NCBI RefSeq assembly: GCF_004331955.1
Contig: NZ_CP036532.1
Span: 2,666,001 to 2,730,000, forward strand
Direction of reading: 5' to 3'
DNA: 64,000 nucleotides
Origin: Roseitalea porphyridii
GTDB taxonomy: Bacteria; Pseudomonadota; Alphaproteobacteria; Rhizobiales; Rhizobiaceae
Position 1 is the stretch's first letter, and every line of letters begins with the position of its first letter. The translations under genes were made by a program, and so were the position numbers. Shown here piece after piece: positions 16,288 to 25,029 of this stretch. A model generated the notes under the pieces. It did not search any database and was not told where the DNA came from. It worked only from the letters and a program-made list of their open reading frames with translations.

Positions 16288-17802
16288 CTAGTCGATGCGG
16301 ATCGTCACGAAGCGCAGCGCGCCGTCGGCGCCGGCGAGCATCAGCAGCGCGTTGCGGCGGTCGCTGTCGCGCAGCGCGTCGATCGCCTCCTGGACGTCCT
16401 GCGGCGTCGAGACCTGTTCCTGGGCGATCTCGACGATCACCTCGCCGGCCATCACGCCCTTGTCGTCGGCGGCCGAACCGGCCTCGACCTCGGTGATCAC
16501 CACGCCGCCCGAGACGTCCTCGCTGATCGAGAATTCCTCGCGGCGCGTGTCGTTCAGTTCGGCCAGAGTCATGCCGAACAGCGCGATCGTTTCATCGCCG
16601 CCCTCGTCCTCGCCCGGCTCGGTGGCAAGCGCCAGATCCTCGCCGTCCTCGAGCCGACCCAGCGTGACCTTGATCGACTGCCGCTCGCCGTCGCGCAGGA
16701 CGATCACGTCGACCTCCTTGCCGACCGGCGAGTCTGCCACGATGCGCGGCAGTTCGCGCACCGATTCGACCGCCTGGCCGTCGAACTCGATGATCACGTC
16801 GCCCGGCTCGATCGAGCCGTCGTCGACCGGTCCGCCCTCGATGATGCCGGCGACCAGCGCGCCCATCGCCTCGTCCATGCCGAGGCTCTCGGCGATGTCG
16901 TCGGTGACCTGCTGGATGCGCACGCCGAGCCAGCCGCGCCGGGTCTCGCCGAACTCGCGCAACTGGTCGATCACGCCGATCGCAAGCTCGGTCGGAATGG
17001 CGAAGCCGATGCCGATCGAGCCGCCCGAGGGCGAGATGATCGCCGTGTTGATGCCGATCACCTCACCATCCATGTTGAACAGCGGGCCGCCCGAATTGCC
17101 GCGGTTGATGGCCGCGTCGGTCTGGATGAAATTGTCGTAGGGGCCCGAATTGATGTCGCGGCCGAACGCCGACACGATGCCCACCGACACCGAGCCGCCA
17201 AGGCCGAACGGGTTGCCGATCGCCAGCACCCAGTCGCCGACGCGCATCGCGTCGGAATCGCCGAACGGCACCTCCTGCATGTCGGGGTTCTCGGACGGAT
17301 CGATCTTCAGCACCGCCAGATCGGTCTTCGGATCGGTACCGATCACCTCGGCGGCGATCGAATTGCCGTCGTTGAAATTGACGACCACCTCGTCGGCGTC
17401 GGCGATGACGTGATTGTTGGTGACGACGATGCCCTCGTCGGCATCGATCACGAAGCCCGAGCCGAGCGACTGGACGCGCTGACCGCCGGGCCCGCGCGGG
17501 CCGCCTTCAGGCAGGCTGTCGAAGAACTCGTCGAAGAATTCCTGGAAGGGCGAGCCTTCGGGCAGGCGCGGACGGGGCACGTTGCGCTCGCCGCCCGAAA
17601 GCGTCTGCGAGGTGGAGATGTTGACCACCGAGTCGAGCAGCCGTTCGGACAGGTCGGCCAGCGATTGCGGACCCGCCTGCTGGGCGTGTGCGGGCGCGGC
17701 GCCCAGCCCGGGAACCTGCGCCGGCTGGGCGACAAGAAGGGCGGCCAGCCCCGCCGTTGCCAGTGCGGTGATCTTGCGCGACGTCGACGAGCCCAGTGCC
17801 AT
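16288..17802 (-). CDS. degP: Periplasmic serine protease Do (HtrA/DegP)
   Basis: 504 residues: a signal peptide to about residue 40 (AHA-QQ), a trypsin-like domain and two PDZ domains (about 290-380 and 415-500). The catalytic triad is His131 (NNHV), Asp161 (KTDLAVL) and Ser237 (RGNSGGP). It degrades or refolds misfolded envelope proteins. The start is ATG 17802, nine bases after AGGAGG; an in-frame TTG at 17820 would contain that ribosome site and is rejected. It lies downstream of hflK-hflC-DUF2065 on the same strand, the usual alphaproteobacterial arrangement for membrane-protein quality control. Confidence 0.95.
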   Translation of the reverse strand: MALGSSTSRKITALATAGLAALLVAQPAQVPGLGAAPAHAQQAGPQSLADLSERLLDSVVNISTSQTLSGGERNVPRPRLPEGSPFQEFFDEFFDSLPEGGPRGPGGQRVQSLGSGFVIDADEGIVVTNNHVIADADEVVVNFNDGNSIAAEVIGTDPKTDLAVLKIDPSENPDMQEVPFGDSDAMRVGDWVLAIGNPFGLGGSVSVGIVSAFGRDINSGPYDNFIQTDAAINRGNSGGPLFNMDGEVIGINTAIISPSGGSIGIGFAIPTELAIGVIDQLREFGETRRGWLGVRIQQVTDDIAESLGMDEAMGALVAGIIEGGPVDDGSIEPGDVIIEFDGQAVESVRELPRIVADSPVGKEVDVIVLRDGERQSIKVTLGRLEDGEDLALATEPGEDEGGDETIALFGMTLAELNDTRREEFSISEDVSGGVVITEVEAGSAADDKGVMAGEVIVEIAQEQVSTPQDVQEAIDALRDSDRRNALLMLAGADGALRFVTIRID

Positions 17803-17956
17803 CAGAGCCAACCTCCTCAAAAGATGCGTGGCGGGCGGCGTGTCCGGCGATCACCGTGCCGCCCGTGCGTGTGGTGCCGGCAAAATAAGGCCGCTTTGGG
17901 CCGTGGCAAGCCGGCTCGACGGCCGCATGCGCCGTTCACCGCCTTGTGATGGCCGT

Positions 17957-18148
17957 TCAGAGGAACGACCGGGCCAGCCAGACGATGCCGAGGCCGATCG
18001 CCGCCGACACCAGACCCGCGACACGCAACTGGTCGTCGGGCGCGGCGCGCAGAAACTCGCCCACCCGACGACCAAGTTGCGGGAACGCGCCGTAGACGAT
18101 CCCCTCGATCACCAGAACCAGACCGAGCGCGGTGACAAGATCGGTCAT
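17957..18148 (-). CDS. DUF2065 small inner-membrane protein
   Basis: 63 residues with two membrane helices (about 4-20 and 44-61) joined by a short polar loop (PQLGRRVGEFLRAAPDDQLR). This matches the DUF2065 family, regularly found just after hflC. It begins 17 bases past the hflC stop and is surely in the hfl operon. The biochemical role is unknown; context suggests an accessory to the HflKC complex or the FtsH pathway. ATG 18148 is used rather than the GTG one codon before it. Confidence 0.8.
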   Translation of the reverse strand: MTDLVTALGLVLVIEGIVYGAFPQLGRRVGEFLRAAPDDQLRVAGLVSAAIGLGIVWLARSFL

Positions 18149-18165
18149 CACGCATCGGCCCTTGT

Positions 18166-19101
18166 TCAGCGCCCTGCCTGGTCCGGCTCGGGCGCGACCG
18201 GCGTGGTGCCCTGCGCATTCTCGAAGAACTCGAAGAACTCCGAATTCGGCGAGAGCACCATGGTCGTGTCGCCGCCTTCCTGCTGGGCCAGCGCCCGCTG
18301 GTAGGCGATCATCGAGCGGTAGAACTCGAAGAAGTCCGGATCGCGGGTGAAGGCGTCGGCGAACACGCGGTTACGTTCGGCGTCGCCCTCACCGCGCAGG
18401 ATCTCCGATTCGCGGCGCGCTTCGGACACGATCTCGACCACCTGACGGTCGGCGACGGCGCGGATGCGCTGGGCGTTCTCGCGACCGCGCGCACGGATGC
18501 GCTCGGCTTCGGCGAGGCGTTCGGCGGTCATCCGGTCGAAGGTCTGCTGGGAGACCTCCGCGGTCAGGTCGGTGCGCACGATGCGCACGTCCTGGATCGT
18601 CAGGCCGAGCTGCTGGGCGTCGGGCCGCAGCAGGTCGCGCACTTCCGCCATCATCTCGGTGCGCTCCGCGGACAGGGCGGCCTCGAAGCCACGCAGACCG
18701 TAGACCCGGCGCAGGGCCGCGTCGAAACGCGTGCGCAGGCGCTGGGCGGCGGAGTTGAGATCGCCCGACACCTGTTCGCGGAAGCGCCGCGCGTCGGTGA
18801 TCTGGAAGGTCAGGAACGCGTCGACCTCATAGAACCGGCCGCCCGACACCTGCACCGGCGGCTGGTCGACCAGATCGAGCCGCAGCAGGCGGTCCTCGAT
18901 GATCTGCACCGTGTCGAAGCCGACGAAAGCCAGCGGCGCCTTGAAGTACAGGCCAGGCTCGGTCTTGACGTCCTGGATTTCACCGAAGCGCAGCACGATC
19001 GCCTGCTCGCGCTCGTTGACCACGAAGATCGAGGCGTAGACGAGCAGCAGCACGATGCCGAGCAGAAAGGCGATGATCGGAATGCGGTTTCCCTTGAACA
19101 T
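18166..19101 (-). CDS. hflC: HflC, FtsH protease modulator
   Basis: 311 residues: an N-terminal membrane anchor (about 8-27), then the SPFH/prohibitin domain (NEREQAIVLRFGEI, YFKAPL) and a long coiled coil rich in Ala, Glu and Arg (about 175-260). With HflK it forms the large periplasm-facing cage around the FtsH protease and limits its access to membrane substrates. The start ATG at 19101 overlaps the hflK stop by one base (TAATG), indicating coupled translation and balanced subunit supply. Confidence 0.95.
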   Translation of the reverse strand: MFKGNRIPIIAFLLGIVLLLVYASIFVVNEREQAIVLRFGEIQDVKTEPGLYFKAPLAFVGFDTVQIIEDRLLRLDLVDQPPVQVSGGRFYEVDAFLTFQITDARRFREQVSGDLNSAAQRLRTRFDAALRRVYGLRGFEAALSAERTEMMAEVRDLLRPDAQQLGLTIQDVRIVRTDLTAEVSQQTFDRMTAERLAEAERIRARGRENAQRIRAVADRQVVEIVSEARRESEILRGEGDAERNRVFADAFTRDPDFFEFYRSMIAYQRALAQQEGGDTTMVLSPNSEFFEFFENAQGTTPVAPEPDQAGR

Positions 19102-20246
19102 TACTGCGTGCCTCCTGCGGCGGTCCGGCGATTCTGGATTTCGGGCAGCGGCAGGTAGGGCACCACGCCCGTGCCGCCGCCATCCTCGTCGAGGATCACC
19201 TTGTTGGAATTGCCGAGCACGCCTTCCATGGTCTCCAGGAACAGGCGCTTGCGGGTGACGTCCGGCGCCAAGCGATACTGGTCGTAGATCGAGATGAAGC
19301 GCTGCGCCTCACCTTCGGCCTCCTGCACGACCTGGGTCGCATAGGCGGCCGCCTCTTCGCGGATCTGCGCCGCCTCACCGCGCGCCTGACCGAGCTGCTG
19401 GTTGGCGTACTGGTTGGCTTCCTCGCGGAACCGGTCCTCGTCCTGCTCGGCGCGCTGGACTTCCTCGAACGCGTCGGCCACCTCGCGCGGCGGCGCGGCG
19501 TCCTCGATGGACACGGTGTTGATCTGGATGCCCGCGCCATAGGCGTCGAGCGTCGACTGCATCGAGGTGCGCACTTCCTCGGCGATCGCGGCACGGTTGT
19601 CGCGGAAGACGTCCTGCGCCGGACGACGGCCGACGATCTCGCGCATCGCGCTTTCGGCGACCTGGCGGACCGCATCGTCGGGTCCGGCCACGTTGAACAG
19701 ATAGTCCTGCGGATCGATCACCGAATAAAGAACGGAGAACTGCACGTCGACGATGTTCTGGTCGCCCGACAGCATCAGGCCCTGCGAGCCGCTGCGGCCG
19801 GTGCCGGCGCCCACCTGGATCTGCTTTTCGACGATCTGCACCTTCTCGACGGTCTCGACCGGCCAGAAGTGGAAATGCAGGCCCGGCTCGGAGAGCTGTT
19901 CCTTGGGCTGGCCGAACAGGAGTTCGACGGCGCGTTCGTCGGTCTCGACCTGGTAGAAGGCCTGCAGCAGGTAAAGGACCAGCGCGCCGGCCACCAGAAG
20001 GCCGATCAGCACCCGGCCGCTGCCACCGCCACCGCCGGGCAGCGCGCGCTTGAGGCGGTCCTGCCCCTGGCGGATGAGGTCCTCGAGGTCGGGCGGCTGG
20101 TTGCCGCCGCCGGGGCGGTTCGGCCCGCGCGGTCCCTGGCCCCAGGGGCCGCCGCCATCACCGCCGCCACCTCCCCAGGGGCCGCCATTGTTGTTGCCGC
20201 CGCCGCCCCAGGGGCCGCCGCCGCCATTTTGATTGCTCCAGGGCAT
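19101..20246 (-). CDS. hflK: HflK, FtsH protease modulator
   Basis: 381 residues. The N-terminus is a Gly/Pro/Asn-rich cytoplasmic tail (about 1-60) with repeated GGPWGGGG, then a membrane helix near 77-97, the SPFH domain (QVETDERAVELLFG) and a coiled coil to about 340. The start at 20246 (MPWSNQNGG) fits HflK N-termini; the frame extends to 20342 but without similarity. It is the first gene of hflK-hflC-DUF2065-degP. The 247-base gap upstream must contain this operon's promoter and that of the divergent TRAP receptor gene. Confidence 0.94.
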   Translation of the reverse strand: MPWSNQNGGGGPWGGGGNNNGGPWGGGGGDGGGPWGQGPRGPNRPGGGNQPPDLEDLIRQGQDRLKRALPGGGGGSGRVLIGLLVAGALVLYLLQAFYQVETDERAVELLFGQPKEQLSEPGLHFHFWPVETVEKVQIVEKQIQVGAGTGRSGSQGLMLSGDQNIVDVQFSVLYSVIDPQDYLFNVAGPDDAVRQVAESAMREIVGRRPAQDVFRDNRAAIAEEVRTSMQSTLDAYGAGIQINTVSIEDAAPPREVADAFEEVQRAEQDEDRFREEANQYANQQLGQARGEAAQIREEAAAYATQVVQEAEGEAQRFISIYDQYRLAPDVTRKRLFLETMEGVLGNSNKVILDEDGGGTGVVPYLPLPEIQNRRTAAGGTQ

Positions 20247-20443
20247 CCAATACCTCTTGATGCGAGAAAACAAAGCGTTCGGCGCAGCTGGCGTCCGAAC
20301 GTCGCTTGTGGGGGTTATAGGAACGCCACCGTGCCCTTTCAACGAAAACCGGTCCGAATTCGGTCACGGACCGGGCGGCCAAATCGTCGCGCGCAGCAAC
20401 GGGCCCGTTCCGAAAACCCGTGACTTCGACGTTCGTCTAATCC

Positions 20444-20487
20444 TATAAACCGTCATGCGCCCTGCGCATGAAATGTCAGTTGGGAGG
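20444..20487 (+). promoter_or_regulatory. TRAP receptor leader: -10-like box, hairpin and ribosome site
   Basis: TATAAA at 20444-20449 with a weak TGACTT 17 bases upstream (20421-20426), then a perfect 7-bp hairpin CATGCGC-CCT-GCGCATG (20454-20470), and a strong GGGAGG at 20482-20487 before ATG 20494. The hairpin sits at the predicted 5' end of the message and could stabilise it. Confidence 0.4.
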
Positions 20488-20493
20488 TAAGAA

Positions 20494-21522
20494 ATGACAT
20501 TCATCTCACGCAGAAGCTTCGTGTCCGCGGCACTTGCCGCCGGTGTCGCCCTGAGTGCGACGACCGGCGCGATGGCCCAGGAGACGCGCAATTATATTCT
20601 GTCGACCGCCTCGACCGGGGGGACCTACTATCCGGTGGGCGTGGCGATCTCGACGCTGACCAAGGTACGGCTCGAACCGTCCGAAGGGATCGGCATGAGC
20701 GCCATCTCCTCGGCCGGCTCGGGCGAGAACGTGCGCCTTCTGCGCGAGGGCGAAGCCCAGTTCGCCATTCTGCAGGGCCTGTTCGGCTATTACGCGGCGA
20801 CCGGCACCGGCCCGGTGGAAGCGGACGGCCCGCAGGAGCATCTGCGCTCTGTCTCGATGCTGTGGCCGAACGTCGAGCACTTCATCATCGCCTCGGACCG
20901 CGTCCAGAGCGGCACCGTCTCCGACCTGGTGGCGCTGAAGGGCGAGCCGATGGCGATGGGCCGGCAGAATTCGGGCACGATCGGTTCGAACCGCACCATC
21001 CTGGATGGCTTCGGCATCAACATCGACGAGGACTACGAGCTGATCTATGGCGGCTACGGCCCGAGCGCCGAGGCGGTGCAGAACGGCCAGGCGGTCGGCA
21101 TGTCGACGCCGGCCGGCGCACCGGTCGGCGCGGTCACCCAGCTCCTGTCGGCGGCCGGTGACCGGGTGACGCTTTTGTCGTTCACGCCCGAGGAGATGGA
21201 AACGGCCGATGGCGGCCGAGGCCTCTGGACCGAGTACACCATCGCCGCCGGCACCTATCCGGGGATCGACGAGGACGTGACGACCATCGCCCAGCCCAAC
21301 TTCCTCGCCACCCATCAGGACATCCCCGAAGAGGATGTCTACCTGATCACCAAGACGATGTACGAGAACCTGCGGTTCCTGCAGGCGATCCATCCGGCGA
21401 CCAACAACATGTCGCTGGAAGCGGCGATCGCCGGCCTGCCGGTGCCGCTGCATCCGGGCGCGGCCCGCTTCTACGAGGAACAGGGGATCGAGATTCCCGA
21501 CAACCTGATGCCGCCGCAGTAG
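20494..21522 (+). CDS. TAXI-family TRAP transporter substrate-binding protein
   Basis: 342 residues. The N-terminus SRRSFVSAA plus hydrophobic stretch to AMA-QE (cleavage after about 28) looks like a Tat or Tat/Sec signal. The mature protein begins with the TAXI signature (LSTASTGGTYYPVGVAI) and later has AGSGENVRLL and the MGRQNSGTIGSN loop. TAXI receptors capture organic acids in the periplasm (glutamate or 2-oxoglutarate in known cases) and pass them to a fused TRAP permease, which is encoded next. The substrate here cannot be predicted. Confidence 0.9.
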   Translation: MTFISRRSFVSAALAAGVALSATTGAMAQETRNYILSTASTGGTYYPVGVAISTLTKVRLEPSEGIGMSAISSAGSGENVRLLREGEAQFAILQGLFGYYAATGTGPVEADGPQEHLRSVSMLWPNVEHFIIASDRVQSGTVSDLVALKGEPMAMGRQNSGTIGSNRTILDGFGINIDEDYELIYGGYGPSAEAVQNGQAVGMSTPAGAPVGAVTQLLSAAGDRVTLLSFTPEEMETADGGRGLWTEYTIAAGTYPGIDEDVTTIAQPNFLATHQDIPEEDVYLITKTMYENLRFLQAIHPATNNMSLEAAIAGLPVPLHPGAARFYEEQGIEIPDNLMPPQ

Positions 21523-21529
21523 GCGGCGC

Positions 21530-21553
21530 GCGGGCGCGCCCCGGCGCGCCCGC
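21530..21553 (+). terminator. Strong intercistronic hairpin between receptor and permease genes
   Basis: GCGGGCGCGCC (21530-21540), CC, GGCGCGCCCGC (21543-21553): perfect 11-base arms seven bases after the receptor stop. There is no T-run. Such hairpins often protect the upstream receptor message and lower permease expression, giving excess binding protein. Confidence 0.5.
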
Positions 21554-21603
21554 ACTGAGTTCGCCGCCCGCTTCCGATCCGTCCCGCCGGGGTCCTGCCC
21601 ATC

Positions 21604-23706
21604 ATGCGCGCCGAAACCATTCAGCAGACGCGCAGCCCCTCGCTGTTCGAGCGGCGCGGCCTGTCGCTCGTCGCCTTGGTGCTCGCGGTCGCCATCTCGA
21701 TCGCACACATCTGGATGAACTCGTTCGGTCGCGTCGACACGCTGGTCCAGAACGGCATCCACTTCGCCGGCTTCGCCTTCCTGTGCGTGCTGGTAACACC
21801 GTTCGTCGATACCCGCTGGGCGCGCCATGGCCTGCCGCGCGCCATCGACATCGCCTTCGGCTGCGCGGTCGCCGCCGCCGCGCTCTATGTCGTCAATGCC
21901 GAGAACGCCATCTACGACCGCGGCGTCCGGCTGATCTGGGCCGACTGGCTCGCCGGCAGCCTGTGCATCATCGGCGCGCTCGAATTCACCCGCCGCACCA
22001 CCGGCTGGATCATTCCGGTGCTGATCGTGCTCGCGCTGACCTATGTGACCTGGTGGGGCGCCTACGTGCCGGGCGTGTTCCGCTTCGGCGGCCTGTCGCC
22101 GGAGACGATCATGTTCCGCGCCATGTATGGCGACGACGCCATGTTCGGCACGATCGCGCGCATCTCCTCGACCTTCGTGTTCATGTTCATCCTGTTCGGC
22201 GCGTTCCTGCTCAAGTCCGGCGCGGGCGACTTCATCGTCGACATTTCCCGCGTCGTCGCCGGCCGCTTCATCGGCGGGCCGGGCTTCGTCGCGGTCATGG
22301 CCTCGGGGCTGACCGGCACGATCAACGGCTCGGCCGTCGCCAACACCGCCTCGACCGGCGTGATCACCATTCCGCTGATGAAGCGGGCCGGCTTTCCCAA
22401 GCATTTTGCCGGCGGGGTGGAGGCGGCCGCCTCGACCGGCGGCCAGCTGATGCCACCGATCATGGGCGCGGGCGCGTTCGTGATGGCCTCGTTCACCCAG
22501 ATCCCCTACACCACCATCGTCACCGTCTCGATCCTTCCGGCGATCCTCTATTTCGCGACCGTCGGCTTCTTCGTGCGCATTGAGGCCAAGCGGAGCAACG
22601 CCCGCGCGCTGGAAACCGAGGACGGACCCGGCTTCTGGACCGTGTTCCGCAATGGCGGCCCGCCCTTCCTCATCCCGGTCGGACTGCTGATCGGCCTTCT
22701 CGTCTACGGCTATACGCCCACCTATGCGGCCGGATTCGCCATCCTGACCTGCATCGCCGCCTCCTGGCTGACGCCCAACCGGATGGGCCTTGCGAAGATC
22801 GTCGAGGCGCTGGAGCTTGGCGCACGCAACATGATCATGACCGGCATCCTGCTTTGCGCGGTCGGGCTGATCGTCAACGTCATCACCACCGCCGGCATCG
22901 GCAACACCTTCTCGCTGATGATCGCGCAATGGTCCGACGGCTCACTGATCGTCGCCATCGTGCTGGTCGCGCTCGCCTCGCTCGTGCTTGGCATGGGCCT
23001 TCCGGTGACGGCCGCCTACATCGTGCTCGCCACCCTGTCGGCGCCGGCGCTCAACCAGCTCATCCTGCAGGGCGAGATGGCCCAACTGATCGCCGCCGGC
23101 CAGCTGCCCGAACAGGCCAAGGCCGTGTTCATGCTTGCCGTGCCCGAGCAGATCGCGGCGCTGTCCGCGCCGATGCCGATGGCCGAGGCACGGGCGATCC
23201 TCGACGCGGTGCCGCCCGAATCGCTGCTGCTGGTCTACGACCAGGCGTTCGATCCGGCGACGCTCACCCTGGCCCTTTTGTCGGCGCACATGATCATCTT
23301 CTGGCTGAGCCAGGATTCCAACGTCACCCCGCCCGTCTGTCTCGCCGCCTTCACCGCCGCAGCGATCGCCGAAAGCCCGCCGATGAAGACCGGCATCGCC
23401 GCCTGGAAGGTCGCCAAGGGGCTCTATTTTGTCCCGCTCCTGTTCGCATACACGCCCTTCCTTTCGGGCGACTGGCCGCAGATGCTGGAAATCTTCGCCT
23501 TCGCCCTGCCCGGCCTGTGGGCCGTCTCCGCCGCCATCCAGGGCCAATGGGAGAACCGCCTGAACCCGGCCGAACGCGTGCTGACGCTGGCCGTCGGCGC
23601 GACGCTGATGTGGCCGATCGGCGGGCTGGTGCACCTTGCCGCGCTCGGTGCGTTCGTGGCGCTGTTCTGGTGGAATGTCAGGAAGGGGCCGGGGGCGGCG
23701 GCATGA
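21604..23706 (+). CDS. TRAP transporter fused permease (DctQ-DctM, TAXI-associated)
   Basis: 700 residues with about 16-18 membrane helices. The first part (about 15-150) matches the small DctQ-like domain fused to the large DctM-like domain. Typical pieces are GLTGTINGSAVANTASTGV, EAAASTGGQLMPPIMGAGAF and LGMGLPVTAAYIVLA. It is the Na- or H-driven membrane partner of the preceding receptor, 81 bases downstream. The TRAP pair sits between hflK and folA, which are neighbours in many Rhizobiales, so it was probably inserted there. Confidence 0.92.
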   Translation: MRAETIQQTRSPSLFERRGLSLVALVLAVAISIAHIWMNSFGRVDTLVQNGIHFAGFAFLCVLVTPFVDTRWARHGLPRAIDIAFGCAVAAAALYVVNAENAIYDRGVRLIWADWLAGSLCIIGALEFTRRTTGWIIPVLIVLALTYVTWWGAYVPGVFRFGGLSPETIMFRAMYGDDAMFGTIARISSTFVFMFILFGAFLLKSGAGDFIVDISRVVAGRFIGGPGFVAVMASGLTGTINGSAVANTASTGVITIPLMKRAGFPKHFAGGVEAAASTGGQLMPPIMGAGAFVMASFTQIPYTTIVTVSILPAILYFATVGFFVRIEAKRSNARALETEDGPGFWTVFRNGGPPFLIPVGLLIGLLVYGYTPTYAAGFAILTCIAASWLTPNRMGLAKIVEALELGARNMIMTGILLCAVGLIVNVITTAGIGNTFSLMIAQWSDGSLIVAIVLVALASLVLGMGLPVTAAYIVLATLSAPALNQLILQGEMAQLIAAGQLPEQAKAVFMLAVPEQIAALSAPMPMAEARAILDAVPPESLLLVYDQAFDPATLTLALLSAHMIIFWLSQDSNVTPPVCLAAFTAAAIAESPPMKTGIAAWKVAKGLYFVPLLFAYTPFLSGDWPQMLEIFAFALPGLWAVSAAIQGQWENRLNPAERVLTLAVGATLMWPIGGLVHLAALGAFVALFWWNVRKGPGAAA

Positions 23707-23716
23707 TCTGCTTGAC

Positions 23717-23742
23717 GTAAGACGTGTAAGGCACGACTTTAC
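23717..23742 (+). promoter_or_regulatory. Possible operator of higBA locus 1
   Basis: An imperfect dyad, GTAAGACGTG (23717-23726) with CACGACTTTAC (23732-23742), lies directly before the toxin start at 23747 and just after TTGACG (23712-23717). Placement suits autorepression by HigA. No good -10 was found. Confidence 0.35.
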
Positions 23743-23746
23743 AGTC

Positions 23747-24025
23747 ATGATCCGCAGCATCCGGCACAAGGCTCTGCGCGCCTACTGGATCGAGGGTAGG
23801 ACGAGGGGGCTGAATGCCGAATGGCTGACCAGGTCGGCGGTAATCCTGGACGCTTTGGACTCGGCAGTTTCGCCGGAGGATATGGACATCCCGGGACTGC
23901 GTTTTCATCGACTGAAGCGGGAGATGGCCGACCGCTTTTCGGTTCGACTCACCGGCAATTGGCGCGTCACCTTCGCCTGGTCGGAGCAGGATGCAATAGA
24001 CATCGACATCGAGGACTATCACTGA
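23747..24025 (+). CDS. higB: HigB/RelE-type mRNA interferase toxin, locus 1
   Basis: 92 residues, the size of HigB. It starts IRSIRHKALRAYW, and the core KREMADRFSVRLTGNWRVTF followed by the C-terminal DIEDYH is the usual HigB ending, with Arg in the strand and His at the end as likely catalytic residues. HigB toxins cut mRNA on the ribosome. The toxin gene precedes the antitoxin gene, as is normal for higBA. The stop TGA overlaps the higA start by one base. Confidence 0.88.
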   Translation: MIRSIRHKALRAYWIEGRTRGLNAEWLTRSAVILDALDSAVSPEDMDIPGLRFHRLKREMADRFSVRLTGNWRVTFAWSEQDAIDIDIEDYH

Positions 24026-24324
24026 TGCTGACCCGTCATCCATCCATTCCGCCGACCCATCCGGGCGCGCTTCTTCGCGAGATCGTGCTGCCCGAGACCG
24101 GGCTGACGAAAGTCGCTTTCGCCCAAGCGCTCGGCGTCTCGCGCCAGACGCTCTATGACGTGCTCAACCAGAAGCAGCCGGTCACGGCAAATCTCGCCGT
24201 CCGTCTGGGCAAGCTGCTGGGCAATGGCGCGCAGTTCTGGATGAACATGCAGCGCAACTACGATCTGGCGATTGCGGAGCGCGAGGTGGACGTCACCAAC
24301 ATACCCACGCTCGTGGCCGACTGA
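24025..24324 (+). CDS. higA: HigA-type HTH antitoxin, locus 1
   Basis: 99 residues of the HigA/VapI XRE type: HPGALLREIVLPETGLTK, helix-turn-helix at about 32-55 (FAQALGVSRQTLYDVL), then the conserved GNGAQFWMNMQRNYDLA. It binds HigB and represses the locus. Coupled to higB by a TGATG overlap. Confidence 0.9.
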   Translation: MLTRHPSIPPTHPGALLREIVLPETGLTKVAFAQALGVSRQTLYDVLNQKQPVTANLAVRLGKLLGNGAQFWMNMQRNYDLAIAEREVDVTNIPTLVAD

Positions 24325-24709
24325 TCCGCCCTGACCGTCCCTCCCAGACACAAACACCGGAGCTTGGGGCCCCGGTGCATCTTCGTCAGTGCGGATCGTG
24401 CTCCGCGCGCCATGCCCGGAAACCGGGCGGCGCCGTGCCCGGCAGCGGGCTTACTTGGGCTTGCTGCCGGTCGGTTTGGGCTTCGGCTTGGGTTTGTCAG
24501 CCATTGGCGTTTTCCAGAGGAGATCCGGTGCGTTGGCCCGAACCACGATTGGCCGTGGGGCGCGCGCCGGAAGCCCACATTCATGGATCGATTGCGGCGG
24601 ATTTTTGTCCGGTCATTATGGATCGCACCTTGCATGCCGCCCGGCGGAACGGCGCCACCCGCCCATAGCTTCGTCCGTCCAGCGTCGCCTGCCATGCTCG
24701 TTGATCTAC
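24325..24709. other. Gap between the two higBA loci
   Basis: Holds a 17-codon minus-strand frame (24451-24504, listed separately) and a hairpin CACCGG/CCGGTG around 24355-24380. Longer frames on the plus strand (24364-24742) have no ribosome site, differ in all three frames and resemble nothing. Confidence 0.5.
24451..24504 (-). CDS. Possible 17-residue Lys-Pro peptide
   Basis: ATG 24504 to TAA 24451 encodes MADKPKPKPKPTGSKPK. GGAAAA lies a few bases upstream, and a hairpin with a short T-rich tail lies beyond the stop near 24380-24355. The K-P repeats are unlikely in random high-G+C sequence, but such a short frame is weak evidence. Function unknown. Confidence 0.3.
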   Translation of the reverse strand: MADKPKPKPKPTGSKPK

Positions 24710-24729
24710 GTATCATGTCATGATACAAG
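24701..24729 (+). promoter_or_regulatory. Promoter and perfect palindromic operator of higBA locus 2
   Basis: GTATCATG-T-CATGATAC at 24710-24726 is a perfect palindrome. TTGATC at 24701-24706 is a candidate -35, and the palindrome's right arm (TGATAC/ATACAA) supplies a candidate -10, so a bound HigA dimer would block polymerase. The toxin start is 13 bases downstream. Confidence 0.6.
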
Positions 24730-24738
24730 TACGGCGCC

Positions 24739-25020
24739 ATGATCGTCGGCTATCGGGACAAGCGCACCGAGGTGATTGCGGGGCGCGCATGCCCGAAGGG
24801 GTTTCCGGCCGATGTCTTCAAGGCGGCCTACCGGAAGCTTGCGATGCTGGAAGCCGCCGGCGCGTTGGACGACCTTCGCTCACCGCCCGGCAATCGGCTG
24901 GAGGCGCTCAAGGGTGACCGCAAGGGGCAGCATTCGGTGCGGATCAACGACCAGTGGCGTATCTGCTTCGTCTGGACGCCGCAGGGGCCCGACCGGGTCG
25001 AGATCGTCGACTATCATTAG
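24739..25020 (+). CDS. higB: HigB/RelE-type mRNA interferase toxin, locus 2
   Basis: 93 residues with the canonical HigB pattern: the CPKGFPADVFKAAYRKLAML helix region, PPGNRLEALKGDRKGQHSVRINDQWRICFVW and the C-terminal VEIVDYH. It resembles locus 1 HigB in fold but is clearly diverged, so this is not a recent tandem duplication. Transcription is probably under the palindrome at 24710-24726. Confidence 0.93.
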   Translation: MIVGYRDKRTEVIAGRACPKGFPADVFKAAYRKLAMLEAAGALDDLRSPPGNRLEALKGDRKGQHSVRINDQWRICFVWTPQGPDRVEIVDYH

Positions 25021-25029
25021 GAGCCAGCC

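Noticed and set aside
16129-17949. A 606-codon plus-strand frame opposite degP
   Set aside because: Shadow of degP; the DegP catalytic triad and PDZ domains on the minus strand are decisive.
20506-22929. An 807-codon minus-strand frame opposite the TRAP genes
   Set aside because: Antisense to the TAXI receptor and permease, both of which have clear family motifs.
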